A stretch of 64,000 nucleotides of DNA from Jiangella aurantiaca (GTDB lineage: Bacteria; Actinomycetota; Actinomycetes; Jiangellales; Jiangellaceae). Shown here piece by piece: positions 17,321-26,399 of the stretch (position 1 is the stretch's first letter; every line of letters begins with the position of its first letter). The DNA lies in the NCBI RefSeq assembly GCF_004349105.1, contig NZ_SMLB01000003.1, forward strand, positions 1 to 64,000, given 5' to 3'. A model generated the notes under the pieces. That model did not search any database, was not told where the DNA came from, and saw only the letters and a program-made list of their open reading frames with translations. A program made the position numbers and the translations under genes.

Positions 17321-17968
17321 GTGGGCAAGCGGGCAGAGGCGCTGGAGCTGGCCATCCTGGGCCTGCTCCACGACGCGCCGCTGCACGGCTATGAGCTCCG
17401 CAAGAGGGTGAACTCGCTGCTGGGGTGGGGGCGAGCCTTCTCGTACGGCACCTTGTATCCGACCCTCAAGGCGATGGTGCGGCAGAACTACCTGGCGGAG
17501 GACCAGCCGGTCGACACCTTGGTGACGCCGGCTCCGCATCGCAGCGGGCGCCGCGGCCGCATCGCCTACCGGCTCACCCCGGAGGGCAAGGAGCGCTTCG
17601 CCGAGCTGCTCTCCCAGACCGGACCATCGGCCTGGGACGACGAGCACTTCGGTGTGCACTTCGCGTTCTTCGGCCGGGCCGACGCCGATACCCGCATGCG
17701 GATCCTCATCGGCCGGCGCAGCCGGCTGCAGGAGAAGCTCGACCAGTTCCGCTCGGCGCTGTCGCGCACCCGCGAGCGGCTCGACGCCTACACGCTGGAG
17801 CTCCAGCGGCACGGCCTGGAGTCGGTCGAGCGTGAGGTCAAGTGGCTCGACGACCTGATCAGCGCCGAACGGCGCTCGATCGACAGGCCACCGGGCGCCA
17901 TGCCCACCCCAGGGGCCGGTGAGCCACCGGCGCCCCCCACCGGAAACGAAGGAGAGAACGGCCGATGA
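17321..17968 (+). CDS. PadR family transcriptional regulator
   Basis: 215 residues from a GTG at 17321 with AAGGGAG eight bases before it. The winged-helix domain covers residues 1-85: [23 protein letters not shown], then [14 protein letters not shown] and a basic wing [16 protein letters not shown]. The C-terminal part (90-175) is the helical dimerisation region of the longer PadR type (Vir-like). The last 40 residues are proline-rich. Its stop overlaps the ino1 start, so the two are co-translated and the protein probably governs inositol synthesis. A palindrome just upstream fits autoregulation. Confidence 0.94.
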   Translation: MGKRAEALELAILGLLHDAPLHGYELRKRVNSLLGWGRAFSYGTLYPTLKAMVRQNYLAEDQPVDTLVTPAPHRSGRRGRIAYRLTPEGKERFAELLSQTGPSAWDDEHFGVHFAFFGRADADTRMRILIGRRSRLQEKLDQFRSALSRTRERLDAYTLELQRHGLESVEREVKWLDDLISAERRSIDRPPGAMPTPGAGEPPAPPTGNEGENGR

Positions 17969-19044
17969 GCTCGGTACGTGTTGGCATCGTCGGCGTGGGT
18001 AACTGCGCCGCCTCGCTCGTGCAGGGCGTGCACTATTACCGTGACGCCGACCCGGCGACGAAGGTCCCCGGGCTGATGCACGTTCAGTTCGGCGACTACC
18101 ACGTCCGTGACGTCGAGTTCGTCGCCGCGTTCGACGTCGACGCGAAGAAGGTCGGGCAGGATCTCGCCGACGCGATCGGCGCCAGCGAGAACAACACCAT
18201 CAAGATCTGCGACGTGCCGCCCACCGGCGTCGTCGTGCAGCGCGGCCACACGCTGGACGGCCTGGGCAAGTACTACCGCGAGACCATCGTCGAGGACGAG
18301 AGCGAGCCGGTCGACGTCGTCGCCGCGCTGAGGGCCGCCAAGGTCGACGTGCTCGTCTGCTACCTGCCGGTGGGCTCGGAGCAGGCCGCGAAGTTCTACG
18401 CGCAGGCCGCCATCGACGCAGGGGTGGCGTTCGTCAACTGCCTCCCGGTCTTCATCGCCGGCACCCAGGAGTGGGCGGACAAGTTCACCGCCGCTGGTGT
18501 CCCGATCGTCGGCGACGACATCAAGTCGCAGATCGGCGCCACCATCACGCACCGCGTGCTGGCCAAGCTGTTCGAGGACCGCGGCGTCACCGTCGACCGG
18601 ACCTACCAGCTCAACGTCGGCGGCAACATGGACTTCAAGAACATGCTCGAGCGCGAGCGGCTGGAGTCCAAGAAGATCTCGAAGACGCAGTCGGTCACCT
18701 CGCAGCTGGTCGAGGGCCTTGAGCCGCGCAACGTCCACATCGGCCCGTCCGACTACGTGGCGTGGCTGGACGACCGCAAGTGGGCGTTCATCCGGCTCGA
18801 GGGCCGCAACTTCGGCGACGTCCCGCTGAGCCTCGAGTACAAGCTCGAGGTCTGGGACTCGCCCAACTCGGCCGGCATCGTCATCGACGCCATCCGCGCG
18901 GCGAAGATCGCACAGGACCGCGGCATCGGCGGGCCGATCCTCTCCGCGTCGTCCTACTTCATGAAGTCGCCGCCGGAGCAGTACTCCGACGACGTCTGCC
19001 GCGAGAAGGTCGAGCAGTTCATCCGCGGAGAGATCGAGCGCTGA
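17965..19044 (+). CDS. ino1: Inositol-3-phosphate synthase
   Basis: 359 residues, the size of the actinobacterial form. It turns glucose-6-phosphate into 1L-myo-inositol-3-phosphate with NAD, the first step to phosphatidylinositol, PIMs and mycothiol. The N-terminal Rossmann motif is [16 protein letters not shown]. Conserved core segments include [28 protein letters not shown], and [12 protein letters not shown]. It overlaps PadR by 4 bases. The last bases of the gene are part of a 26-base direct repeat that recurs 112 bases downstream. Confidence 0.97.
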   Translation: MSSVRVGIVGVGNCAASLVQGVHYYRDADPATKVPGLMHVQFGDYHVRDVEFVAAFDVDAKKVGQDLADAIGASENNTIKICDVPPTGVVVQRGHTLDGLGKYYRETIVEDESEPVDVVAALRAAKVDVLVCYLPVGSEQAAKFYAQAAIDAGVAFVNCLPVFIAGTQEWADKFTAAGVPIVGDDIKSQIGATITHRVLAKLFEDRGVTVDRTYQLNVGGNMDFKNMLERERLESKKISKTQSVTSQLVEGLEPRNVHIGPSDYVAWLDDRKWAFIRLEGRNFGDVPLSLEYKLEVWDSPNSAGIVIDAIRAAKIAQDRGIGGPILSASSYFMKSPPEQYSDDVCREKVEQFIRGEIER

Positions 19045-19163
19045 GCGAGCGGAGGCAGGGGCGTCGCCGCAACGCGGCTCGCCGCGGCGACGAAGCCCCT
19101 GCCGGAGCGAGCGAAGCCGAGATCTCGACCAATGTGGCGGAGAGATCGAGCGCTGAGCGAGCG
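19026..19163. repeat. Direct repeat flanking a large hairpin after ino1
   Basis: A 26-base sequence occurs identically at 19026-19051 (covering the last ino1 codons and stop) and 19138-19163. Between the copies, 19054-19103 folds as two stems of 9 and 7 bp (GGCAGGGGC/GCCCCTGCC and TCGCCGC/GCGGCGA) with a 13-base loop. The layout is that of a small palindromic element bounded by a target duplication, or of a local 112-base duplication. Nothing in it looks coding. Confidence 0.8.
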
Positions 19164-19177
19164 TCGCACGGGTGACA

Positions 19178-19241
19178 GGAGCCGGCGCCCCACGGGGTGC
19201 CGGCTCCCTCGCGTTCGTACCGACGCCCGGGCGTTGGTACG
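19178..19241. terminator. Tandem terminators after ino1
   Basis: The first hairpin, 19178-19207, has arms beginning GGAGCCGGC with a stem of at least 12 bp including one G-T pair. The second, 19216-19241, is a near-perfect 26-base palindrome beginning CGTACCGACG. Neither has a T-run. They close the PadR-ino1 unit before the conservon. The rest of the gap to 19504 holds a TTGACA at 19373 with no convincing -10 partner. Confidence 0.6.
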
Positions 19242-19504
19242 AGCCCCGATCGGCCGAACGGCATGAGAATCCCATCAGCGATGCGGCAGTTTGACGTGGC
19301 TCGTCTACCATTTCCGTCATGCTCCGGTGGGATCGTGTGCCAGATTGAGGTGTTTCACCCATCGGTCGCCTATTGACAGAACGCTGCCGGGCAGCAAGCG
19401 TCGTCTAGCGGCGCGTGTGCGTCCCGGAGCACGACGGCGGCCATGAGGGGCCCGAGTCGCTCATTGTCGAGCGGCCATGGGGGACGACAGAGGAAGGATC
19501 ATCG

Positions 19505-22500
19505 ATGACGCGGACCGCCCGAGGACGCCGTAGCAACGACGGCGCCACGAAGCGGGCGCGCGCGAACCTGCGCCCAGCAGACCAGCGCCCAGCCGTGAAG
19601 TCCGGCCGTGCGAGGGAGGGCGGCGACAGCGACCGCTCGCGGTCGTTCTGGCAGTCCTTCCTGCACGACCGCAGCGTCCGGTCGCGGGTCGCCGCACTGG
19701 TTCTCCTCCCGCTGCTGGGCACGCTGGTGCTCGGCACGCTGTTCTTCCAGAACGCCCTCGACGAGGCGTCGTCGGCCTCGCGCACCGAGAGCCTGGCCGA
19801 GGTCGGCATGGTGTCGCTCCAGGCGCTCCAGGCACTCCAGGACGAACGCGACATCACCGGTCTCGCCCAGGGCGGCGGCGCCGACGCCGAGTCGGTCGAC
19901 AATGCGCGCCAGACGACCGACGCCGCCCTGGCGGCACTGTCCGACGAGATCGAGGAGCGCCGCGGCGACGACCTCGGCGCCAGCTACGAGGCCGCGGTCG
20001 AGCAGTTCGATACCGAGGTCGACCGGCTGAGCGGCACCGAGCACGAGTCGAACTACCGCATCCAGCGCGACGCCGACGACCCGCCCTTCAACGAGGGCGG
20101 CACCGACGGCTACCACCGGTTCGCCGAGACCCTGCAGCGGCTCGCCACGGCCTCCGCCGCCGGCACCGACGACCCCACGCTGGCCCGCCGCATCTCAGCG
20201 CTCGCCGACATCGCCCAGGCGGTCGAGTCGGCGTCGCTGGAGCGCGGCATCGTCGCCTACTTCATGCAGCCCGAAACCGTGCCGACGACGGCCCAGCGCG
20301 ACCAGGCCGTCCTCCTGCAGGGTGAGCAGGACCTGCTCCTCGACGGCCGGTTCCTCCGCGCCCTCGGCTTCACCGAGCAGGCCCGCATCTACTCCAACGA
20401 GATCTACGTCGCCAACCGCGCGCTCACCGAGGCCCGCACCGACATCGCCGACGGCGCCGCACCGCGGGTCTCCAAGCAGGACTGGTGGACGGCGTCGACG
20501 GAGCGGCTCGACGCCCTGCGCGACATCCAGCAGGAGTCCGGCAACACCGTCCTGTCCCTCGCCGCCGACCGCACCGACAGCGCCCGGGTGACCGCGCTGT
20601 TCAGCGCGCTCGGCGTGCTCGCCGTCCTGGCGCTCACCGTCTACCTCGCCATCGTCGTGGCGCGGTCCATCATCGGCCCGCTGCGCCGGCTGCGCGCCTC
20701 GGCGCTCGAGACCGCGCAGACCCAGCTGCCGGCGCTGGTCGACCGGGTGCACAAGGACGGCCCGGTGGTGGCCCGCAACCTGCCCGACGCCGTCCAGGCC
20801 GAGGGCCGCGACGAGATCGGCCAGGTCGCCACCGCGTTCAACAACGTCCACGCCACAGCCGTCCGGGTCGCCGCCGAGCAGGCGCTGCTGCGGCAGAACC
20901 TCGACACCATCGTCGTCAACCTCTCCCGCCGCACGCAGTCGCTGGTCGACCGCCAGCTCGGCGAGATCGAGGGCCTCGAGCAACGCGAGCGCGACCCCGA
21001 CCAGCTGAGCACGCTGTTCCGCATCGACCACATGGCCACCCGCGTCCGGCGGCACGCCGAGAGCCTCCTGGTCCTCGCCGGTGTCGACGAGATGCGCAAG
21101 CACACCAGCGCGGCCGGTGTCCTCGACGTCGTCCGCACCGCGGTCGGCGAGGTCGAGCAGTACCCCCGGGTGAAGTTCGGCGTCATGCCGACCGACCTCA
21201 TCACCGCCGGCGCCGTCGACGACATCGCCCACCTGCTGGCCGAGCTGATCGACAACGCGACCGAGTTCTCCGCGCCCGCCACGCCGGTCCGGGTGACCAG
21301 CCAGCCGCTGCTCGGTGGCGGCCTGCGCCTGCAGGTCACCGACTCCGGCCTGGGCATCTCCCCCGGCCAGCTCGAGGAGCTCAATGAGCGGTTGCGCAAC
21401 GTCGGTGACATCGACGTCGCCGCCTCGCGCACCCTGGGTCTCTACGTGGTCGCCCGGCTGGCCGCCAAGCATGGCATTCAGGTGCGGCTCGAGGCGGTGC
21501 CCGAGGGCGGCACGGCCGCGCAGGTCGACCTCCCGGCGCACCTGATCCTCTCGCCGCTCGACACCAGCGAGGGCGTCATCCCGGCGGTACAGGCCGAGCC
21601 GGCCACGCCGCAGCAGTCCGGCGGCCTCGGCGACTCGTGGAGCCTCGCCCCGAGCTCGGCGCCGTTGCGTCGCGACGACTCCTCGCCGTCGATCCCGCTC
21701 ACCCCGACGACGGCGTCCGGCCTGACCCGTCGCGAGGAGCGGTCCGACGAGACCCGCTTCCCGGCCGAGCCCGGCCGGTCCGACCAGCCACGCCCGGCCG
21801 AGCCCGCGCCCGCGATGGACGCCGGCCGGCCCACCTGGCCCAGCCCGGAGGAGTCGCGGCTGCGTCCCGACACCGGCGAGTCGCGCATCGCGCCCATCAC
21901 GGCGGAGACCCGCCCGGCCGACACCGCCGAGCGCGACCTGACCGAGTCCGGTGAGCGACAGCTCACCGAGACGGGCGAGCGTCGCCTCACCGACACCGGT
22001 GAGCGCCGGTTCACCACCGACCACGGCACCCGGCCGGACGAGTCGTGGCGGCAGCCGCTGACCAACGGAACCACGGGCGGGGCGCTGCCCACCCGCGAGC
22101 CCCGTCAGGAGCCGCTTCCCGAGGTCCGACCGCCCGCCCCACCGGTGCCGCCCGCGACACCGGCCAGGCCCGCCGCCGCCCGCGCCTCGCTGCGCGCGCC
22201 GGAGCCGGTGCTCCCGGAGAGCGACTCGCCCATCTACGACTCCGTCGCCTCGGCCTGGTTCAGCCGGTCGGGCAGCTCGTCCAGCGACTGGTCCAGCCCG
22301 GCCGACGAGGGCTGGCGGCGGGCCGCGGAGGCGCTGCGCTCGGCCGAGGAGGCCGCCAGCGCCCGCGCCGGGCAGCGCGACACCGAGCCGATCGCGACCT
22401 CGCCTCAGGTCGGTTCCGGCTGGGCGAACCGCGAGACGCCGTCTGTGCCCGAGCCGGTCGCGCAGGCGGAGCCCGCGCTCAGCGCGTCCGGCCTGCCGCT

Positions 22501-22708
22501 GCGGCGGCGCGGTGCCTCGCTGGTCCCCGGCTCCATCGGCGAGCTGGGCGAGACCGAAAGTACTGGACGGCCTGCGGCCGCGTCCAAGGACGCGAGTACC
22601 GTGGCCTCCACACTGGCCAGCCTGCAGCGAGGTGTCGGGCGTGGCCGGGAGGAAACAGGTGGCTGGGTCCCGAAGCGGCCCAGTGACCCCGAGAGGAGCG
22701 ATTCGTGA
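19505..22708 (+). CDS. cvnA: Conservon sensor kinase-like protein CvnA
   Basis: 1067 residues from an ATG at 19505 preceded by GAGGAAGG. A basic N-terminus leads to a membrane segment (about 59-82), an extracellular helical nitrate/nitrite-sensing-type domain (about 85-350), a second membrane segment (about 360-385), HAMP and a coiled linker. The ATPase domain has the N-box ELIDNATEFSAP near 578, the G1 box DSGLGI near 612 and the G2 segment TLGLYVVARLA. A long disordered, P/R/E-rich tail from about 690 includes four near-identical 8-residue units ending TGE or SGE (about 21928-22026). It overlaps cvnB by 4 bases. CvnA proteins act with the Roadblock/GTPase partners rather than with a response regulator. 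Confidence 0.93.
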   Translation: MTRTARGRRSNDGATKRARANLRPADQRPAVKSGRAREGGDSDRSRSFWQSFLHDRSVRSRVAALVLLPLLGTLVLGTLFFQNALDEASSASRTESLAEVGMVSLQALQALQDERDITGLAQGGGADAESVDNARQTTDAALAALSDEIEERRGDDLGASYEAAVEQFDTEVDRLSGTEHESNYRIQRDADDPPFNEGGTDGYHRFAETLQRLATASAAGTDDPTLARRISALADIAQAVESASLERGIVAYFMQPETVPTTAQRDQAVLLQGEQDLLLDGRFLRALGFTEQARIYSNEIYVANRALTEARTDIADGAAPRVSKQDWWTASTERLDALRDIQQESGNTVLSLAADRTDSARVTALFSALGVLAVLALTVYLAIVVARSIIGPLRRLRASALETAQTQLPALVDRVHKDGPVVARNLPDAVQAEGRDEIGQVATAFNNVHATAVRVAAEQALLRQNLDTIVVNLSRRTQSLVDRQLGEIEGLEQRERDPDQLSTLFRIDHMATRVRRHAESLLVLAGVDEMRKHTSAAGVLDVVRTAVGEVEQYPRVKFGVMPTDLITAGAVDDIAHLLAELIDNATEFSAPATPVRVTSQPLLGGGLRLQVTDSGLGISPGQLEELNERLRNVGDIDVAASRTLGLYVVARLAAKHGIQVRLEAVPEGGTAAQVDLPAHLILSPLDTSEGVIPAVQAEPATPQQSGGLGDSWSLAPSSAPLRRDDSSPSIPLTPTTASGLTRREERSDETRFPAEPGRSDQPRPAEPAPAMDAGRPTWPSPEESRLRPDTGESRIAPITAETRPADTAERDLTESGERQLTETGERRLTDTGERRFTTDHGTRPDESWRQPLTNGTTGGALPTREPRQEPLPEVRPPAPPVPPATPARPAAARASLRAPEPVLPESDSPIYDSVASAWFSRSGSSSSDWSSPADEGWRRAAEALRSAEEAASARAGQRDTEPIATSPQVGSGWANRETPSVPEPVAQAEPALSASGLPLRRRGASLVPGSIGELGETESTGRPAAASKDASTVASTLASLQRGVGRGREETGGWVPKRPSDPERSDS

Positions 22709-23100
22709 CCAACGCCTCCAGCGACGAGCTTGGCTGGCTGCTCGACCGGTTCGTCGACCGCACCACGGGCGCCGCCCACGCAGTCGTGGTCTCGGCCGAC
22801 GGTCTGCACCTGGCCGGCTCCACGGGCATGCCGCGCGAACGCGGCGAGCAGCTCGCTGCGGTGGTGTCCGGACTGGCCAGCCTCACGGTCGGCGCCTCCC
22901 TGATCCTGGGCGCCGGCACGGTCCAGCAGACCCTGGTCGAGATGTCCAACGGCTTCCTGCTGGTCATGGCGGTCGGCGACGGCGCGCACCTGGCCGTCCT
23001 GGCAGCCTCCACCGCTGACCTCGGTCAGGTGGGCTACGAGATGGCCCTGCTCGTCGAGCGTGTCGGTGCCGTCCTCAACCCCGCCACCCGGGTGGGGTGA
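22705..23100 (+). CDS. cvnB: Roadblock/LC7 protein CvnB
   Basis: 131 residues from a GTG at 22705 inside the cvnA stop. It is a Roadblock/LC7 fold (WLLDRFVDRTTGAAHAVVVSADGLHLAGS, then GERGEQLAAVVSGLASL and a TLVEMSNGFLLVMAVGDGAHLAVL hydrophobic strand-helix run). In conservons it forms the scaffold that links the membrane kinase with the GTPase, much as MglB does for MglA. It is the second gene of the cvnABCD operon. Confidence 0.94.
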   Translation: MTNASSDELGWLLDRFVDRTTGAAHAVVVSADGLHLAGSTGMPRERGEQLAAVVSGLASLTVGASLILGAGTVQQTLVEMSNGFLLVMAVGDGAHLAVLAASTADLGQVGYEMALLVERVGAVLNPATRVG

Positions 23101-23186
23101 GATACGACGTGCGCGGGCGCCTGATGTGGTAGGGATCGGGTCAGCATCGCGCAGATCCATGGTCCGACGATGGTCAGGAGGTAACG

Positions 23187-23549
23187 ATGGCGGCACCTGA
23201 CGGCCGGAGGGTACGGCCGTACCTTGCGACGCGTGGGCGCACGCGCCCGGTGCAGGACATCGCCATCGAGGCCCTCGTCTCCACCACCAAGAACGGCCGC
23301 ACCAACGGCTCCGACCCCGAGCCGGAGCGGGAACGTATCCTCCGGCTGTGCCACTCGCCGCGGTCCGTGGCCGAGGTGGCGGCAATCGTCTCGATGCCAC
23401 TCGGCGTAGCCCGCGTGCTCGTCGCCGATCTCGAGACCGAGGGACTGGTGCGGGTCGCTGACCCGCATGCGGCCTTCGCCGGCTCCGAGGAGCCGGCCCG
23501 TAATCTGAGCGTGCTGGAAAGGGTGAGGGATGGCCTTCGTCGACTCTGA
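23187..23549 (+). CDS. cvnC: DUF742 winged-helix protein CvnC
   Basis: 120 residues. DUF742 proteins are small winged-helix-like members of conservons. Residues 1-35 contain RRVRPYLATRGRTRP, a typical DUF742 start, and ERERILRLCHSPRSVAEVAAIVSMPLGVARVLVADL is the helix-turn-helix part. A role as DNA-binding output is suspected in the family but unproven. It overlaps cvnD by 20 bases, which indicates tight coupling. Confidence 0.93.
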   Translation: MAAPDGRRVRPYLATRGRTRPVQDIAIEALVSTTKNGRTNGSDPEPERERILRLCHSPRSVAEVAAIVSMPLGVARVLVADLETEGLVRVADPHAAFAGSEEPARNLSVLERVRDGLRRL

Positions 23550-24126
23550 GGTGTCTGGCGGCACACAGGCCGACCAAGACGCACTGTCGGTCAAGATCGT
23601 CGTGGCCGGCGGCTTCGGCGTGGGCAAGACGACCTTCGTCGGCGCTGTGAGCGAGATCGAGCCGCTGCGAACCGAGGCACTCATGACCGAGGCCTCGACC
23701 AGCGTCGACGACCTCTCCATGCTGCCCGAGAAGCGCACCACCACGGTCGCCATGGACTTCGGCCGCATCACGCTGGCCGACGACCTCGTGCTGTACCTGT
23801 TCGGCACGCCGGGCCAGAACCGGTTCTGGTTCATGTGGGACGACATCACCCGCGGCGCCATCGGTGCCGTCGTGCTCGTCGACACCCGCCGGCTGGCCGA
23901 CTGCTTCGGCGCCATCGACTACGTCGAGCAGCGGGGCATCCCGTTCGTCGTCGCGCTCAACGCGTTCAACGGCGTCCAGGAGCACGACGTCGAGGACGTC
24001 CGCGACGCACTCCAGGTCGGCCCCGAGGTCCCGTTCGTCGTCACCGACGCCCGCGAACGCGAGTCGGTCAAGGTCGTGCTCGTCACGCTGGTCGAGCACG
24101 CGATGTCGCTGATCCAGCAGACCTGA
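23530..24126 (+). CDS. cvnD: Conservon GTPase CvnD
   Basis: 198 residues of MglA/Ras-like GTPase. The P-loop is GGFGVGKTT near residue 29, the switch I region contains KRTTTVAMDFG, the G3-like box is LFGTPGQNRFWFMW near 88, and the specificity region VALNAFNG near 137 departs from NKxD. The nucleotide cycle is probably governed by CvnB. It is the last gene of cvnABCD. Confidence 0.95.
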   Translation: MAFVDSEVSGGTQADQDALSVKIVVAGGFGVGKTTFVGAVSEIEPLRTEALMTEASTSVDDLSMLPEKRTTTVAMDFGRITLADDLVLYLFGTPGQNRFWFMWDDITRGAIGAVVLVDTRRLADCFGAIDYVEQRGIPFVVALNAFNGVQEHDVEDVRDALQVGPEVPFVVTDARERESVKVVLVTLVEHAMSLIQQT

Positions 24127-24211
24127 CGATTCTTTTGCCCGTGCCGTCAGCCGGCGGCCCATTGTCCGGTTCCTCCTGGAACCTCCAGCCCGCACGATCC
24201 GTCCTAGTGAC

Positions 24212-25400
24212 ATGCGTCACAGGGGGTGGCTGGCTGGGCTCGTCGTCACGCTGACGGCGTGCACGGCCGCGGACGCCGAGCCCGGCGGTGGTTCCGCGAC
24301 CGACGTGGAGCAGCGCTACACGGGCTCGTTCACCGTGCTCGAGAACGCCGAGCACGGCCCGCAGCTGTGTCCCGCCGGCGCGCTCGCGAGCAACCCGCCG
24401 CAGTGCGGCGGGCCGGACATCCCGAACTGGGACTGGGCCGCCGTCGAGCACGAGACGCTCGACGGCGTCAGCTGGGGCGACTACACCGTCACCGGGACGT
24501 TCGACGGCACCGAGTTCACGCTGACCGAGCCGGCCGGCCCGCCCGAGCCGCCCGGCCTCGGCGACGAGAAGCCCGACCTCACCGTCCGGCTCGACACGCC
24601 CTGCCCGGCGCCGGCGGGCGGCTGGGTGCTGGTCGACGCCGCCACCGCGAGCACGGAGGCACTCGACGCCGTCGTCCGCTATGCCGAGGGTCTGCCCGGC
24701 TACGGCGGCCTGTGGGTCGACCGCGAGGTGGAGCAGCCGCCGGACGCCCCGCCGTCAGCGGCCGCGGCGGCGGCGATCCTCAACGTCAGCTTCACCGGCG
24801 AGCTCGCTGCGCGCGAGGCAGACCTGCGCGCGGTCTGGGGCGGCGCGCTCTGCGTCACGACGGCCCGGCACCCGCACGGCGCCGCCCGAGCCACCGCCGC
24901 CGCCCGGGCCGCCGGAGGACCTGAACCAGCGCTTCGACACCTCCTGCCCCACCCCGCCCGGCGGCTGGGCCATCGCCGACGGCACGTTGACGCATGCCGC
25001 CGACTTCCAGCGCGCCCACGCCTACGCCCTGGCCGCGCCCGGCTACGTCGACTCCTGGCTGGACCGCCACGTCGCCCCCGAGGACAGGTCGGCGACGGCG
25101 CCGGCGGAGATCATCGTGAACTTCCGGTTCACCGGCGACCTCGCCACCCACGAAGCCGCACTGCGGAGCCTGTACGGCGGCGCCATCTGCGTGAGCCAAG
25201 GCGAGCGGAGCGAGCAGGAGATGGAGGCCATCGCCGCCGAGGTCGCGGCCGAACACGACGCGCTCGCCTGGACGGTGGAGACGCCGGCCAACGCGGCGTG
25301 GATTCAGGTGATCGTCGACGACGGCCTGCAGGAGCAACTCGACGCCGCGTACGGGCCAGGCGTGGTGCGGGTCGAGGCGCTGCTGCAGCCGGTGGAGTGA
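24212..25400 (+). pseudogene. Broken tandem lipoprotein gene (frameshift or deletion fusion)
   Basis: Reading from an ATG at 24212 gives a lipoprotein signal (LTACTAADA; cysteine near residue 17) and a domain sharing YTGSFTVLENAEHGPQLC and WGGALC with the next gene. After about residue 220 the frame turns into arginine-rich nonsense, while the +1 frame carries good protein from about 24885 to a TGA at 25400. That part repeats the second half (RFDTSCPTPPGGW, FTGDLATHEAALRSLYGGAICV) and ends LLQPVE like the intact copy. Either a deletion fused two tandem copies out of frame, or one base has been lost or gained in a two-domain gene. No stop intervenes in the first frame before 26338, so automatic callers will predict a chimera of about 708 residues; that protein is not real. 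Confidence 0.75.
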
Positions 25401-25444
25401 GCCGGCCGCCGGAACGCCGTGGCCCTCGCCGCCGTCCAAGTGGC

Positions 25445-26338
25445 ATGCGTCACTTCGGGTGGATCGTCGCCGCGCCGGTCGCGGCCCTGTTGCTCGCCGC
25501 TTGCGGCGACGAGGAGGCGCCCATCAGCGCCTCGCCGTCGGACGCCCCGTCGTCCGCCGACCCCGGTCAGGTCTACACGGGGTTCTTCACCGTGCTGGAG
25601 AGTGCCGAGCACGGCCCGCAGCTGTGCAGCGTGGTCATGGAGTCCTATCCGCCGCAGTGTGGCGGTCCCGACGTCCTCGGCTGGAACTGGGACGAGACAC
25701 CGGACGCGGAGACGGTCGACGGCGTCACCTGGGGCTTCTACTCCGTTACCGGCACCTGGGACGGAACCGCACTCACCCTCACCGAGGCGCCGCTGCCCGG
25801 CGCGGCCACCTCGCCCATGGTCCCCGACGACGCCCTGCCCGACTTCACCTCGCCGTGCGAGCCTCCGGCCGGCGGCTGGGCCGTCGTCGATCCCGCCACC
25901 GCCACGCAGGCGGCGCTCGACGCTGCCACGGCGCTCGCGGCGAGCGAACCCGACTTCGCCGGTGTGTGGGTCGACCAGTCGATCAACCCCGCGAGCACCG
26001 AACCGACGCCGGACGAGGGCGCCATGAACGACCCCACCAAACTCGTGCTCAACGCCCGGTTCACCGGCGACCTCGAGCGGCACGAGGCCGACCTGCGCGC
26101 CGTCTGGGGCGGCGCCCTGTGCGTCAGCGCGGCCGAGCACACCGAGCAGGACCTGCTGGCGATCCAGGAGGAGGTGCTCGCTGAACTGGGCGAGCTGGCC
26201 AGCGGCGCCGGTACCGACCCGACCACCGGCGCCGTCACGGTCGACGTGTTCGTCGACGACGGTCTGCAGGCGCGGCTGGACCAGCAGTACGGCGCCGGCG
26301 TGGTCCGGGTGACGGCCGCGCTGCAACCGGTCGAGTGA
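25445..26338 (+). CDS. Secreted lipoprotein of unknown function (intact paralogue)
   Basis: 297 residues from an ATG at 25445. A lipobox (ALLLAACGDEE) predicts lipid attachment at the cysteine near residue 20, and a Ser/Pro/Asp-rich linker follows. The body contains YTGFFTVLESAEHGPQLC, a paired PPQCGGPD cysteine, WGFYSVTGTWDG, SPCEPPAGGW, DLRAVWGGALCV and a C-terminal VFVDDGLQARLDQQYGAGVVRV. Four or five conserved cysteines suggest disulfides outside the membrane. I recognise no family. The broken upstream gene is its tandem paralogue. No Shine-Dalgarno sequence is visible, and both copies share ATGCGTCAC at the start. Confidence 0.85.
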   Translation: MRHFGWIVAAPVAALLLAACGDEEAPISASPSDAPSSADPGQVYTGFFTVLESAEHGPQLCSVVMESYPPQCGGPDVLGWNWDETPDAETVDGVTWGFYSVTGTWDGTALTLTEAPLPGAATSPMVPDDALPDFTSPCEPPAGGWAVVDPATATQAALDAATALAASEPDFAGVWVDQSINPASTEPTPDEGAMNDPTKLVLNARFTGDLERHEADLRAVWGGALCVSAAEHTEQDLLAIQEEVLAELGELASGAGTDPTTGAVTVDVFVDDGLQARLDQQYGAGVVRVTAALQPVE

Positions 26339-26399
26339 CCTCTGCCGTCAGCGAAGGAGCCGTGACGGGCGCCAGGCCGGCTGGCTACCGTCGGGCGCC

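Noticed and set aside
19373-19401. Housekeeping promoter of cvnA
   Set aside because: TTGACA is perfect, but the hexamer 17-18 bases on (AAGCGT/AGCGTC) is not a credible -10.
24212-26338. A single 708-residue lipoprotein
   Set aside because: The middle third is arginine-rich out-of-frame translation; the true coding frame there is +1, and a separate lipoprotein start with its own lipobox occurs at 25445.
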